This document shows, one piece after another, positions 1 to 10,128 of a DNA stretch of 64,000 nt. Position 1 is the stretch's first letter; each line of letters opens with the position of its first letter. The notes below the pieces were generated by a model. The model was given only the letters and a program-made list of their open reading frames with translations. It was not told the DNA's origin and searched no databases. The DNA is from Linnemannia elongata. Its lineage: Eukaryota > Mortierellomycota > Mortierellomycetes > Mortierellales > Mortierellaceae. The stretch spans positions 62,001 through 126,000 of the forward strand of contig JAXBDG010000025.1 of NCBI GenBank assembly GCA_036320915.1. Reading direction: 5' to 3'. The position numbers and the translations under genes were made by a program.

Positions 1-1
1 G

Positions 2-148
2 GATTCCTCATTCCCCTCTCCTTCTTCTTCGTCAAGCAACCCTGCCACACTGGGAACTCACGCCGACGACTTGGCCAACCTAGGTGACCTCCCCTTAAGA
101 ACCATACATGATCCGGTAAAGTTGGAATGGAACGCGGGTGACGATTAA
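2..148 (+). CDS. 3' end of an unidentified ORF (repeat family copy C)
   Basis: An open frame enters from the left edge and ends at TAA (146-148). It encodes a Ser-rich stretch (PSSSSSN), then GTHADDLANL. The same tail is readable at 11103-11211 (PSSSSSN, GTHPNDSANLEEL) and, on the minus strand, near 61141-61230 (PSSST, GTDANGLFNL), so this is the C-terminus of a repeated, probably transposon-borne, protein. I do not recognise the family, and the upstream part is outside the window. Confidence 0.4.
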   Translation, partial: DSSFPSPSSSSSNPATLGTHADDLANLGDLPLRTIHDPVKLEWNAGDD

Positions 149-284
149 TAGGGAATTTTATGTGTTTCGTATTTTCTACTAGTTTGTTTAAATCCTTTAG
201 AAGGAAGGAAAAGATATCATATATCTGCAAAGCCCAGTTTATTTGGTGTGTATAGATAATAATGCGTCACGCCTTTCTACGCGC

Positions 285-638
285 TTACTCGGAGCCGTGG
301 CACCAGATGACGAACTGGTAACCCGCAGGAACAGACCCGTACTGGAAGTAGTAGCTGCTGGACCTGTCCCACGCTCTGGTCCTGACATAGTTGGTGTCAT
401 AAAGCGAGACTGCGTACTTGGACCCGACGAGGACGGACTTGTAGCTGAATCCATAGCTTTTGGTGTCGCCAATGGCCTCATGGTCGTAGTCGCACTGAAT
501 GTGAAGCGTTCTGCCGGAGCAGTCGTCGTTCTCGAAGACCTGGACGTCGTAGGGCATGCTCTGGGCGGCGGTTTGCGTGCATGAGGCTGCCGAGGCGCCA
601 ATAAGGGACAGGATGCCGAGGTAAAACTTGATGTTCAT
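285..638 (-). CDS. Small secreted cysteine-containing protein
   Basis: A 117-residue protein. The start at 638 is chosen because it begins with a clear signal peptide (MNIKFYLGILSLIGASAAS) and lies about 80 nt below a TATA box; the frame is open further upstream but that part is not secretory. The mature part has four cysteines (SCTQ, DDCSG, IQCDY, IWCHG) and a start, VQVFENDDCSG, that resembles a beta/gamma-crystallin Greek-key motif. That fold suggestion is inference only. It ends WCHGSE then TAA. No intron is needed. A secreted, possibly effector-like or wall-associated role is plausible, but nothing in the sequence fixes a function. Confidence 0.65.
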   Translation of the reverse strand: MNIKFYLGILSLIGASAASCTQTAAQSMPYDVQVFENDDCSGRTLHIQCDYDHEAIGDTKSYGFSYKSVLVGSKYAVSLYDTNYVRTRAWDRSSSYYFQYGSVPAGYQFVIWCHGSE

Positions 639-715
639 TGCGATGCCTTGTGGTGGGAAGGGGATGTCGAAGGTGGTGTCGATAGGGAACTTGAACAGAG
701 GACAGGATCCTTTCT

Positions 716-723
716 CTTTTATA
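716..723 (-). promoter_or_regulatory. TATA box of the small secreted protein gene
   Basis: TATAAAAG on the minus strand (context ACTATAAAAGAG), 78-85 nt upstream of the ATG at 638. Spacing fits a short 5' UTR. Confidence 0.55.
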
Positions 724-832
724 GTACGGAGGCTATTACTATTGTCATGTTTTACTGAGTACTCTACATTCTTTCGACTTTTGGCATTATTGTACATGGT
801 TGTTTTGAAGAATATGCCGCATATGTGATCCT

Positions 833-1050
833 TGGAGACGCCGCTTCATGGATACGTTGCCACTGAACGGATAAGACGCCGCTTCATGGATAAGACGCCG
901 CTGAATGGATACGCGGCTGTATGGATAAGACGACGCAGAGGTGAAAAATATCGCAGAGGTGATAATATGTCGCAGAACTGACAAGAGGTCGCGGAATAGA
1001 CAAGATGCCACTGAACAAACAAGATGCCACTGAACAAACAAGACGCCGCG
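833..1050. repeat. Degenerate ~18-bp tandem repeat
   Basis: About a dozen decayed units built on GACGCCGCTTCATGGATA or AAGATGCCACTGAACAAAC. The spacing is close to 18 bp. The right-hand units (1000-1040) include two adjacent identical copies, suggesting recent slippage. All frames through the array are probably non-genic. Confidence 0.6.
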
Positions 1051-1059
1051 AAGAGAGCT

Positions 1060-1620
1060 GGAGGCGACGAATCTTGTCCAGCGGGTTGATTTGTGACCGA
1101 ATATGGACTATTGCGCAATAGTCTATTATGTTTTCTGTAACCACAAATGCTCTCGTTTTCCACTCTTTCGACTTTGAAAAGCAACTTTTGTCCCTGCGCC
1201 GCCGTGAACATGGTCCGTTTTTTTAAGTTTTAAACCCTGAAGACCATATGTAGAGTCATGCATGAAAACACTTTTAGTGCACTAGTCTAGGGCAACAGAA
1301 AAGGAAATGGTTGTGTTTTCTTTCTTGCACCTATCGGACTATTGTATAGCGTCAAGTGAGCGTGGCTCTTAGTTATTTTTTGGTGTCTTTGTTTTGCATC
1401 GTTTGCGCGGCGCTTGTAGTCTATTCGTTGAAAGGTAACAGAGCCTCCCTCACCTCTAGCTAATCGAACATGGCTCTTCCATCGACTCGAACAGCAGTAG
1501 GGTTTTCCCGTCAAATCAATTTGCTTGTGCTACACAAGCAAAATTTCAAGGGAACTGAGGAAAAATTCGAGGGAATGGTAGGACAAGATCATGATTGAGC
1601 TATCCCTTTTTCGCTTCTGA
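1060..1620. other. Intergenic, no gene recognised
   Basis: Between the 18-bp array and the rRNA fragment. It has an imperfect palindrome near 1100-1125 (TATGGACTATTGCGCAATAGTCTATTAT). No ORF with recognisable protein character was found. Confidence 0.4.
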
Positions 1621-1624
1621 GATT

Positions 1625-2205
1625 TCTGGGTAGATATAACTGGCTTGTGGCAGCCTAGCGTTTATAGCGGCGGCGCTTTTTGAACCTTCGATGTCGGCTC
1701 CTCCTATCATACTGAAGCAGAATGTAGTACGCGTTGGATTGCTCACCTACTAATAAGGAACAAGACTTGGAGGTTTGACCTTCCTGATAGGTTAGTTTTA
1801 CCCTCCTTGTGAAATGTTGTTGCAAAAGTAATTTACCTTAGTACGAGAGGAACTGCTCATTCGGATAATATGTGTTTGGGCCTGCCTGAGCAGGCAATGA
1901 CCCGAGGTTATCGTCCGGTATGCTATGGCTGAACGCCTCCAAATCATAAGGCGTGCTAGAACGCCACTATTACCACCTTTCTCCGATTTTTAGTCGAACA
2001 CGAATGGACCCTCGAGTCCAAGATCATACTATGGGCGTATGTTACGGGGTGGAAAGACCGCCTATGATTCTGTGCAGGGCAATTTCAAACATCGCAAGAG
2101 ATAAATTCACAACAGACGACTTTATTTGAACAAAGTAATGAAAGCAATAGTGTAGCCTGATTGCTACGATCCTGAGATTAAGTATATTGTTCTATAGATA
2201 TGTTC
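1625..2205 (+). rRNA. 28S rRNA 3' end fragment, degenerate
   Basis: The 3' quarter of the large-subunit rRNA is recognisable by eye. It starts near the conserved ATAACTGGCTTGTGGCAG, continues through CTTCGATGTCGGCTC and CAGGTTAGTTTTACCC-like sequence, and includes the sarcin-ricin loop TTAGTACGAGAGGAACTG (about 1839-1856). It then runs through TATGGCTGAACGCCTCC and CTAGAACGCC to the terminal block ending GTTCGAAA. Many substitutions at normally invariant positions and the absence of 18S, 5.8S and the rest of 28S show a pseudogene fragment, not a working rDNA unit. A second fragment is at 57005-57300. Confidence 0.85.
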
Positions 2206-2209
2206 GAAA

Positions 2210-4155
2210 AAGCGGTCGCCTCATTCTTTTCCTTCTTTTTTTTCCTTCCTTGCGTTGGGGTTAGGGTAGTTCAACATATGCCTTGGCGGACAACGGGTCG
2301 ATATCCAGTCGATTGAGCCTCCATGCATGTGCCTGTGTTGAATGGACCTCTTAGGGCGACGCCACTTTATCAGTCTGAAAAAAAAAAGAAACCCTTTGGC
2401 AGGCAATTTCGATGCAGTAAGTGGCTACTCCAGAATAATCGTGCCTGTAGGGCCTGAAAATGAGGTTTAGAAAGACGACAGTATGGTGAAGAAACACGAC
2501 CGATTGAAAATAAAATAGGAGGTAGCGATCTTACTTTAGTAAAGAGGTCTTCTTCACGTATCACATCGTTTCATCGAACTCAGATCATTTTCGCTTCGGG
2601 TGAGCAGGGCTCTGCGAAACTTGTAGCCATGTTCAAAGTAATCGCCTCTATTTTTCGATGCGGGCTGCCTCCTCTTTACTCGATCGTTTGAGGATGCTCA
2701 TGTGCTGTTTTGTTTACTGATTCGACTTCTTAACCAACTATTTTCTCTGCAATCCACCTTTTCTTTTGTGTTTTCGCTTCTTGTCTCTTTATCGTTTTCT
2801 ATTTGCCTGCTACTCTTTCCCATACTCTGATATTTCTTCATGAAAGAAAGTGTACAAAAAAAACCAAGTAGGAGATTTCCCTCAGTAATTCCCTCGTCTC
2901 TTTCCGCGGTGTTACTATCTCTGCCACCCCTGAGCATTGCTTCTTCAGTTTGCTCATTCTAGCCTCCAATCTCTTTTCTTTCTCTATAATTTTTTTTGGA
3001 CTGTCTTGCTGAGGTACCTTGCTTATCTCTTTTGGACCTGTCAATAACTCAGTTCTGCATGCACTCCTCCAGCGGCTCCCTTGCTGTTGTTTTTCAAGAG
3101 TCGACCTGCGAAAAAGGAAAGAAACAAGCAAGGGAGGGAGAAAAAAGCAAATAGGGAAGGTAGATATCTTAGAGATGCGCAGTAAGATCTTTTTATTCCA
3201 AAAGACTGGGAAGGGTTTTGTACAAACGTAGGTATAGGTGAATCGAAGGATTGAGGAGATAAGTGCAGACAGGGAGAAGTTGGAAAGAAAACGTAAAGGA
3301 CCACAAGAGCAAACACGGGACAGTTGAGCCGCAGTGTCCTCGACGAACAAGAGGTCACAGCTGATCACAAGAAACATTCCTCGTCTCAGACGGTGATCGA
3401 AGTAATCCCTCAGTTGGATCACCATTGTTCTCGTTCTCATCTCGATCACTCTGCAGAAACAACTCCCTTCTTTTTCTTAGGGTAAGGGCTTTGTGCGAGG
3501 TTTTTTGTTTGTTTGTTTTTTCCCAACGCAACGCATATACACACTTTCCCTCCGACGTATGCAAGTCATTTGTGATGAAAAAATAAAAAAATAATTGAGA
3601 GCAGGGTTGAGCTGGGAGAAATCAGAGGAAAGAAGTCATGAAGGCGTGGGAATACAAATTGACAGCCGAAACACGCCAAGGGCCAGTAATGGCATCGACA
3701 TAATAAGGTCGTTGGGGCTGGTTGAGGGGTTCATTTTTATGAATGAGGTTGGCTCGAGCGGGATTCTTCGCCTGTAAACTCCCCATATCTCTCTCTTTGA
3801 TGAAAAGGAGCATGCATCCCTTTGGCCTTTCACTAGATTCTTAACCCTCTCACTGTCTGGCTAACCTGCATATCCTTTGCTTCCTATCTATGCTATTGCG
3901 CTCCTCTTATTTGTGTTCATCTTTAGTTGCCCGCTTCCAATGCTTTGAGGTCGCACAGACACAAAATAACAAAAAAGGCGAACCATACACTAAAGAACTA
4001 AAGAGTACCACTGCCATCTCTTTTTTTTAAGCATTCCTCATCTTCTTTTCCACTGCATCTCGTTTTTTTCTCATCGTCCTTATTCGTCCTTTTTTTTCCA
4101 TTCATCTACATCTCTTTTTTGACAATCGTCAACTCTTTCATTCATCATCACGACC
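2210..4155. other. Intergenic stretch with one doubtful ORF
   Basis: It begins with a pyrimidine-rich run after the rRNA fragment. A 203-codon frame on the minus strand (2838-3449) has one protein-like part (EKEKRLEARMSKLKKQCSG) but no recognised domain and poor composition elsewhere, so I do not call it. The last 150 bases are C/T-rich and are the likely promoter and leader of FMO-1. Confidence 0.35.
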
Positions 4156-6391
4156 ATGGAGATCAACCCCGCCATCACTTTCAAGCATGACCGCTCTGTC
4201 ATGTACGCTAAACGCCCCAAGGTTCTAATTGTTGGAGCGGGTCTGGGAGGTCTAACACTTGGCATGCTCCTTCACAAGGCTAATATCCCCTTTGAGATCT
4301 ACGAGCGCGCTCCAGAGGTCAAACCCCTTGGTGCGTGACGATCCCTTCTTCCGTCCCTGATTGATATGACCAACATGGCGACTTTATTTTCACGCACAAG
4401 TCTTTAAATTGACACCAACACCGTTTTCATGTTTCTCAATAAGGCTCTGCCATGGCCCTCAGCGCTACCACCGCCAACCTATTTAAGCAATGTGGTATCT
4501 ACGATGAGTTCGTCTCTATTAGCAAGTTTGCTTCTGTGATTGACATCTGCAACGAGCGGCGCAAGAGTGAGTACAAAATCGACTTTCATGGACACAACGA
4601 GATGTAAGTGCTCAGTTCCTGAAGGCGTACCTTAATCCCCCCCTGCAATGAGGCAATTATTTCCTCGTGCTTCACCTTTCCTTTCGTGAATGTGCGCACA
4701 ATGCTAATGCCTTTTCTTTATCGTTTTCTTCTTCGGTGTCTGCTTGTTACTCTATGTTGATATCGCTCTAGGTTTGGAGCCAACGGATACATCATTACCC
4801 GCCCCAAGTTGTACGATTTGCTACTCCGTCAAGTTCCCCAGGAACGCATTCACCTCGGCAAGAAGGTCCTGTCAATGGAGAACGGTGGCAATGGTGTTCT
4901 CATCCGATGCAGTGACGGATCTGAGGCTGAGGGAGATATCCTTGTCGGTGCTGACGGAGCGCACTCTGCTGTCCGCCAGAACCTGTACGCCAAGTTGCTA
5001 AAGGACAAGCGACTCCCGTCCTCCGATGCATTGCCGCTCCCCTTCAGTACTGTCTGCCTAGTGGGTCAGACGCGGCCTTTAACTTCTGAAGAGTTCCCTG
5101 ATGTCGCTCTAGAGGACTGTCAATTCCGAAAGATCGTTGGAGACAATCGACCGTACGCTGTAAGTCTCTTTATCCACTTTCGTTTTTTTGACTTGTGATT
5201 TTGCATTGACACCACTACCTTTCTGTCTGGAAACGTTGATTTTTTCGTCATACATAGTGGTCTACGTTCACAACAAAACAAAAGACAGTGTGCTGGATGT
5301 GTACGCTCTACCTTGACGATGATTCAAGCAAAGTGAATGACGCCTTCAAAAACTCCGAATGGGGGCCAGAGGCTGCCCAGACAATGGCCGCGCAGGTCCG
5401 CGACTTTCCTGTTGTGAGTGGCGGCGACAAGAAGTTGACTCTTGGAGATTTGATTGATTGGACGCCCAAGGAGTTCATGTCCAAGGTTATGCTGGAGGAG
5501 AAGGTCTTCGAGACCTGGTATGATTGCCGCACCGTACTTATTGGTGATGGTAAGGTTCTACGTGCGCAGTATACACATAGTCGCAGCGGTATCGTCCTTT
5601 CACTCGATCATTAACAACAGTTTTCTCTTGCCATCTCTATGCCTCTACCTCGTACACGCTTCAGCATGCCATAAGGTATTACCTCTGCTCTTTCTTCGAG
5701 AGGAAATTTGTTTTTTTTATCGACCTGCAATACCATGAACAGATAATTTACCATTATATCCGCACTATCTTCTCAACATCTGCATTATAGCTCAGCCCAG
5801 CTGGAGGCGTGGGTGCCACAACTGCCATGCACGATGCGCTTGTCCTTGCCAACTTGATCAACGGTCTGCCCTTCCATCCAATCGCCAGCGAGATCGAGGC
5901 AGTTTTTGCGGCGTACAAGGAGGAACGTCTCCACTGGGTCCAGGATGCCTTTGGTGCCAGCAAGATCTTCAGAGCCATGACCGGTCAGGTATGACACTTT
6001 CATTCACAAACATGCAAGAAAGACAAAAAAAAAGGGGGGGGGGGGGGGGGAAGCATGCTGTCTACTGTGTCCATGTCTTGTTTGGGAAACATACTATTAA
6101 TAACCATTGCTCCCCCCCCCCCCCCCCCCCCTTTTTTTTTGGTTGCCCTTCTAGAACACGCTGGCAAAAGTTACTCGATTCTGTATGAGGAATATGCCCC
6201 AATGGGTGTTTCAACAAGGACAAAAGCGTGCCACATCCAACCGTCCTCAATGTGCATTTCTCGATCTTATTGAAGATACTGGTTCTGTAAGACCTGCACA
6301 CCAGCCTAGCTTGACTGTCAAGCCACCACAGGATACAACGCCGACTATCTCTAGTGGTAGTGAGTCTGAGCAGGTGGCTGTTGTAGTTTAA
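4156..6391 (+). CDS. FAD-dependent monooxygenase FMO-1 (7 exons)
   Basis: Exons 4156-4330, 4444-4603, 4772-5159, 5258-5549, 5665-5675, 5791-5988 and 6155-6391 give a 486-residue protein. All introns are GT-AG. Seen: the dinucleotide fold VLIVGAGLGG (GxGxxG, residues 27-32), the DG motif GDILVGADGAHSAVR (about 168-180), and the GD motif LIGDACHK (about 335-342). These three are the signature of group A flavoprotein monooxygenases (PF01494: salicylate hydroxylase, zeaxanthin epoxidase, polyketide hydroxylases). It is expected to use FAD and NAD(P)H to hydroxylate or epoxidise a small molecule. The substrate cannot be read from sequence. The fifth exon is only 11 nt. Intron 6 contains a long G-run and matching C-run. 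It belongs to subfamily A with FMO-2, -6, -7 and -8. Confidence 0.92.
6025..6140 (+). repeat. A9G17 / C20T9 inverted homopolymer pair inside intron 6 of FMO-1
   Basis: A9 then G17 (6025-6050) is followed about 60 nt later by C20 then T9 (6112-6140). The two blocks are mutually complementary over about 26 bp, so the transcript could fold a long G-C stem just before the 3' splice site at 6153-6154. Exact lengths may be affected by assembly of homopolymers. Confidence 0.8.
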
Positions 6392-7429
6392 ACAATAACG
6401 CCATTGTTTATCGTTGTCATCCTAGGGTCCTAAGGGTAGCGTGGTGCTAGTAGCTGTTTGCCGATGAGCCGAAGGGTGCTGGTGGTTGCTGCTGCGTCGT
6501 AAACAACTAAACGAGAGAAAAAGAGGCGTGGTTACTCTTATACTGCTCTCCTTGCGAATTGCGTCGGTTAGTCATCTTAGGAGTCAATAAATCAGAAGGT
6601 GAGCTCGATGAGGCGGACAAGAGTCTACACAAAGGGGGAAGGATGGGGCAGAGGAAGAGGAAAAGGGTTTGTTCGAGAGACACCATGACTACGAAGGAAA
6701 AAAGTGTAAATCCGACGTTAATGCAACCGCTTAAATATTTTACATGACGTGGATCACGATTATGCTCTACAGGGTGTGGATGATGGTATTTTTTTCACAC
6801 GGTGTAAATAATCTTTTTTTCCCTGTTAGATAACCAAGGAAGGTGCAAAGCTCTCTTTTTTCGCCCCTTTCTCTGGGGATAAAGGACAACATGTTCAAGA
6901 AGCTAAGACAGGATGGTAACAAAGGAAAGATATACTAATGAAAATGTGATTGTATTGCTGGAAATCTGGTAAGAACAAGGACAGTACGTAGGAGAGAGTC
7001 GATTTTTCCGACTTGCGCATGCTCTGCCTCTTACTCTCTCTGTATCAAAAATGGTACTCCTGAAAAAACGATCTGTCTCTTGCTCATTGTGACTGAGGGG
7101 GGGGGGGCATCAAGGGGGCTCTTTACGGCGACTGCGCTACGTCATGGCGTTGAATGCCCACCAAAAAGTTACTGACACGATTATTTTCGTCAACAATCGT
7201 ATTTAACGGATACTTTGACTTCTTTATTAAAAGCTTGAAGAAGCTGTTATAATCCTTTTCGAGATCGAATTCGTGTGAAGCGCAAAAATCCCCCACCGCT
7301 GCATACTTATATCCTTCCTTGTTATTTTTCTCATCATATCCGTAGGGTAAAATCGAAGCTAGGCAGAATGAGCAGTTATGGATGTTGCTCTGAGCTATTT
7401 CAGTTATCTTCGAAAACATCGTACTCGTC
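6392..7429. other. Intergenic between FMO-1 and the Asp/His-repeat gene
   Basis: It contains the FMO-1 3' flank and a G11 run at about 7097-7107. Frames that read into the neighbouring repeat gene are its shadows. Nothing further recognised. Confidence 0.4.
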
Positions 7430-8509
7430 TCAGTCGTCGTGGTGGTCGTGGTCACCGTGGTGGCCGTGGCGGTGGCCCTCGTCGTTGTCATCATCGTCGT
7501 GGCCGTGGCGGTGGCCCTCGTCGTTGTCATCATCGTCGTGGCCGTGGCGGTGGCGGTGGCCGTCGTTGTCATCATCGTCGTGGCCGTGGCGGTGGCGGTG
7601 GCCGTCGTTGTCATCATCGTCGTGGCCGTGGCGGTGGCCGTGGCCGTCGTTGTCATCATCGTCGTGGCCGTGGCGGTGGCCGTGGCCGTCGTTGTCATCA
7701 TCGTCGTGGCCGTGGCGGTGGCGGTGGCCGTCGTTGTCATCATCGTCGTGGCCGTGGCGGTGGCCGTGGCCGTCGTTGTCATCATCGTCGTGGCCGTGGC
7801 GGTGACCGTGGCCGTGGCCGTCGTTGTCATCATCGTCGTGGCCGTCGTCCTTGTCATCGTCGTCGTCATCGTCGTGGCCGTCGTCCTTGTCATCGTCGTG
7901 GCCGTCGTCCTTGTCATCGTCGTTGTCATCGTCGTGGCCGTCGTCCTTGTCATCGTCGTGGCCGTCGTCCTTGTCATCGTCGTCGTCATCATCGTGGCCG
8001 TCGTCCTTGTCATCGTCGTGGCCGTCGTCCTTGTCATCGTCGTTGTCATCGTCGTGGCCGTCGTCCTTGTCATCGTCGTTGTCATCGTCGTGGCCGTCGT
8101 CCTTGTCATCGTCGTCGTCATCGTCGTGGCCGTCGTCCTTGTCATCGTCGTTGTCATCGTCGTGGCCGTCGTCCTTGTCATCGTCGTTGTCATCGTCGTG
8201 GCCGTCGTCCTTGTCATCGTCGTCGTCATCGTCGTGGCCGTCGTCCTTGTCATCGTCGTTGTCATCGTCGTGGCCGTCATCGCCACGTCGAGTCATGAGC
8301 GAACGCTTCTTCTTGTCGTCCCCCGCAACATCACGCCTCATGAAACCTGAATGGCGCTTGGTGACGACGATTCCATCGGAGGCGAGGGATCTGGCGAGAA
8401 CGCTTGAATGACGCTTCTCAACAGATTCGAGTTGCTTGGACATGGAGGTCGGGGCCGACTGGATAACAGCCAAGGCGGCGAAGATTGTGATGAGGGTGGT
8501 AATTTTCAT
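7430..8509 (-). CDS. Secreted Asp/His-rich repeat protein with Kex2-type sites
   Basis: A 359-residue single-exon protein. Residues 1-19 are a signal peptide (MKITTLITIFAALAVIQSA). Residues 20-75 contain dibasic processing sites (EKR-HSS, TKR-HSG, MRR-D, KKKR-S, TRR-G), which in fungi are cut by Kex2. From residue 76 the chain is almost only Asp, His, Gly, Asn, Lys and Arg. First comes an acidic block of about 12-residue units (DDGHDDDNDDDK, 36-bp DNA units), then a His block of about 14-residue units (DDDDNDGHGHRHGH, 42-bp units), ending HHGDHDHHDD. The family is not recognised. The composition predicts a disordered extracellular polyanion able to bind divalent metals (inference). The pure repeats imply length variation between strains. 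A TATA box lies about 120 nt upstream. Confidence 0.75.
   Translation of the reverse strand: MKITTLITIFAALAVIQSAPTSMSKQLESVEKRHSSVLARSLASDGIVVTKRHSGFMRRDVAGDDKKKRSLMTRRGDDGHDDDNDDDKDDGHDDDDDDDKDDGHDDDNDDDKDDGHDDDNDDDKDDGHDDDDDDDKDDGHDDDNDDDKDDGHDDDNDDDKDDGHDDDKDDGHDDDDDDDKDDGHDDDKDDGHDDDNDDDKDDGHDDDKDDGHDDDDDDDKDDGHDDDDNDGHGHGHRHGHDDDDNDGHGHRHGHDDDDNDGHRHRHGHDDDDNDGHGHRHGHDDDDNDGHGHRHGHDDDDNDGHRHRHGHDDDDNDGHRHRHGHDDDDNDEGHRHGHDDDDNDEGHRHGHHGDHDHHDD
7440..8290. repeat. Coding minisatellite (36-bp and 42-bp units)
   Basis: Two adjoining tandem arrays inside the Asp/His gene. From about 7840 to 8280 the units are 36 bp (with 24-bp partial units) built on GTCGTCCTTGTCATCGTCGT. From about 7450 to 7840 the units are 42 bp built on GTCGTGGCCGTGGCGGTGGC. 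The strong codon repetition explains the long open frames in the other five frames. Confidence 0.9.
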
Positions 8510-8627
8510 GTTGTGTATATGTTGAAAGGGTACAGGGGTAGAGGTTGAGAGAGTGTGTCTTTAGAGAGAATATAAGTAAGGAACTAGAATGTTGAATTTT
8601 AACCAAAAGAGTGGTACAATGGCTCCG

Positions 8628-8635
8628 TTTTTATA
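8628..8635 (-). promoter_or_regulatory. TATA box of the Asp/His-repeat gene
   Basis: TATAAAAA on the minus strand (context GCTATAAAAACGG), about 120 nt upstream of the ATG at 8509. Confidence 0.45.
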
Positions 8636-8639
8636 GCTT

Positions 8640-9362
8640 TGATGAAGTGTGAGGGGATGCGTGAAAAACGAGCGGTAGTTCCAATGGGGATCGCTGTGTT
8701 CCTCCACGTGTCTGGACGTGATCCCAGGGTTGGAGTTGTTGTGCGGTGTGCCAGCCCCTCTTGGGAAAAAAACGTGCCGCGGCGATGGGACCATCAGACC
8801 GTCATTTAATGATCCATGCTATTTTTGCAAGCCGGCGAATTAATAGTAGAAAAGGACGAGAAAGTTTCTCTTTCAGGTCAAGCGCTATATTTTTGCAGCT
8901 GAGATATCTACACTTGTTTTGTAAGCGTGGACTATTTCTACTATTTCACAAAAAGAATGTAGGCTATTTGATGCATGTCGAGGGATTGCGGTCCCCTAAA
9001 CAAGGATTCGCTTAGGACAGGCGAGACCAAGGACTGTTAAGGTAAAAGATCAGGACGAGGAAGAGAACTCTTGATCAATAAACAAGACAGAGGACCAGGA
9101 AACTAGGACTCAGGAAGCTGAGAACTGTATTCAGAGACGAGATATGGACTATTGGTACCCGCCAACCTAAGAGAAAGCGCTACATAGGATGGTTGTGGGG
9201 TTAAGTGTACACATAACGGGAAAAGGTGACACATAACATTGATAATTTCGTCCACAAGCATTTTACTCACTTGTTCATCGTGTTTCCTTTCCATTCTTAT
9301 TCACTATATGTGAGGCTACTCATGTGAGGAGTTGGGTGATCATACTTGCCTTGAGGCCCACA
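8640..9362. other. Intergenic, no gene recognised
   Basis: Upstream flank of the Asp/His gene leading into the minisatellite. Only short low-quality frames. Confidence 0.35.
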
Positions 9363-9790
9363 GCCCGAGGTTCCTCCTGCCCTTTGCGAATCTTTGTCTA
9401 GGGGTCAACAGTCCTAGGTCTCGCCTGCCCTTTGCGAATCTTTGTCTAGGGGTCAACAGTCCTAGGTCTCGCCTGCCCTTTGCGAATTTTTTGCCAAGGG
9501 GTCAACAGTCCTAGGTCTCGCTTGCCCTTTGCGAATTTTTTATCTAGGGGTTAACAGTCTTAGGTCTCACCTGCCTTTTGCGAATTTTTTGTCAAGGGGT
9601 CAACAGTCCTAGGTCTCGCTTGCCCTTTGCGAATCTTTGTCTAAGGGTCTACAGTCCTAGGTCTCGCTTGCCATGTACGAACCTTTGTCTAGGGGTCTAC
9701 AGTCCAAGGTCTGCTCTGCCATTTGCAAATCTTTATCTAGGGGTATACAGTCTTAGGTCTCGCTTGCCCTTTGCGATTCTTTATCTTCAG
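9363..9790. repeat. 48-49-bp minisatellite, about nine copies
   Basis: The anchor GCGAATCTTTGTC (or its variant) recurs at 9386, 9434, 9482, 9531, 9580, 9629, 9677, 9725 and 9773, so the period is 48-49 bp. The core also includes AGTCCTAGGTCTCGC and TGCCCTTTGCGAA. Copies drift towards the right end. There are no unique spacers, so it is not a CRISPR array. It abuts the 5' end of the Helitron-like element H1. Confidence 0.9.
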
Positions 9791-10128
9791 TCCTTTTGGT
9801 GAAACAGTCGAACTCTCATAGTAAAAGTTGGGCTTTTCTCTTCTCTCTCACTCTAATAAAACAAAAATCGTTGCATGCTAGCATTTAATTTGGCTCGCAG
9901 TGACAGTTTGGATAAATCACCTGACTATAGAAAAGGGAATCGCACGAGCTACGAATGAGAATAATGAGCTATCATTGTTTGTTGCGCTTGACCGTTTGTT
10001 GGCTCGAGCGCGCTCTCTACCTTATCGTGCTTCAGTGTTTCGCTGCTTCAGAGACAATTTGTTTGCTTTTCTTTGATCTATTGCAGTCTGTCCTCTACTA
10101 ATGTACTGTACTGTGACTGCACTGCCGC

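Noticed and set aside
2262..2275. Telomere-like GGGGTTAGGGTAG near the rRNA fragment
   Set aside because: A single unit only, no array, so no telomere or subtelomere claim can be based on it.
2838..3449. 203-codon minus-strand frame as a gene
   Set aside because: Only a short part looks like protein, no domain or good promoter, and overlapping frames are similar in length.
7123..8411. Several long open frames of T/M, R/G/H, V/A and S/W/P repeats on both strands
   Set aside because: They are shadows of the codon-repetitive Asp/His gene; only the 7430-8509 minus frame has a signal peptide and a sensible N-terminus.
9363..9790. CRISPR-like regular repeat
   Set aside because: Units are contiguous 48-49-bp copies with no unique spacers, and the context is eukaryotic.
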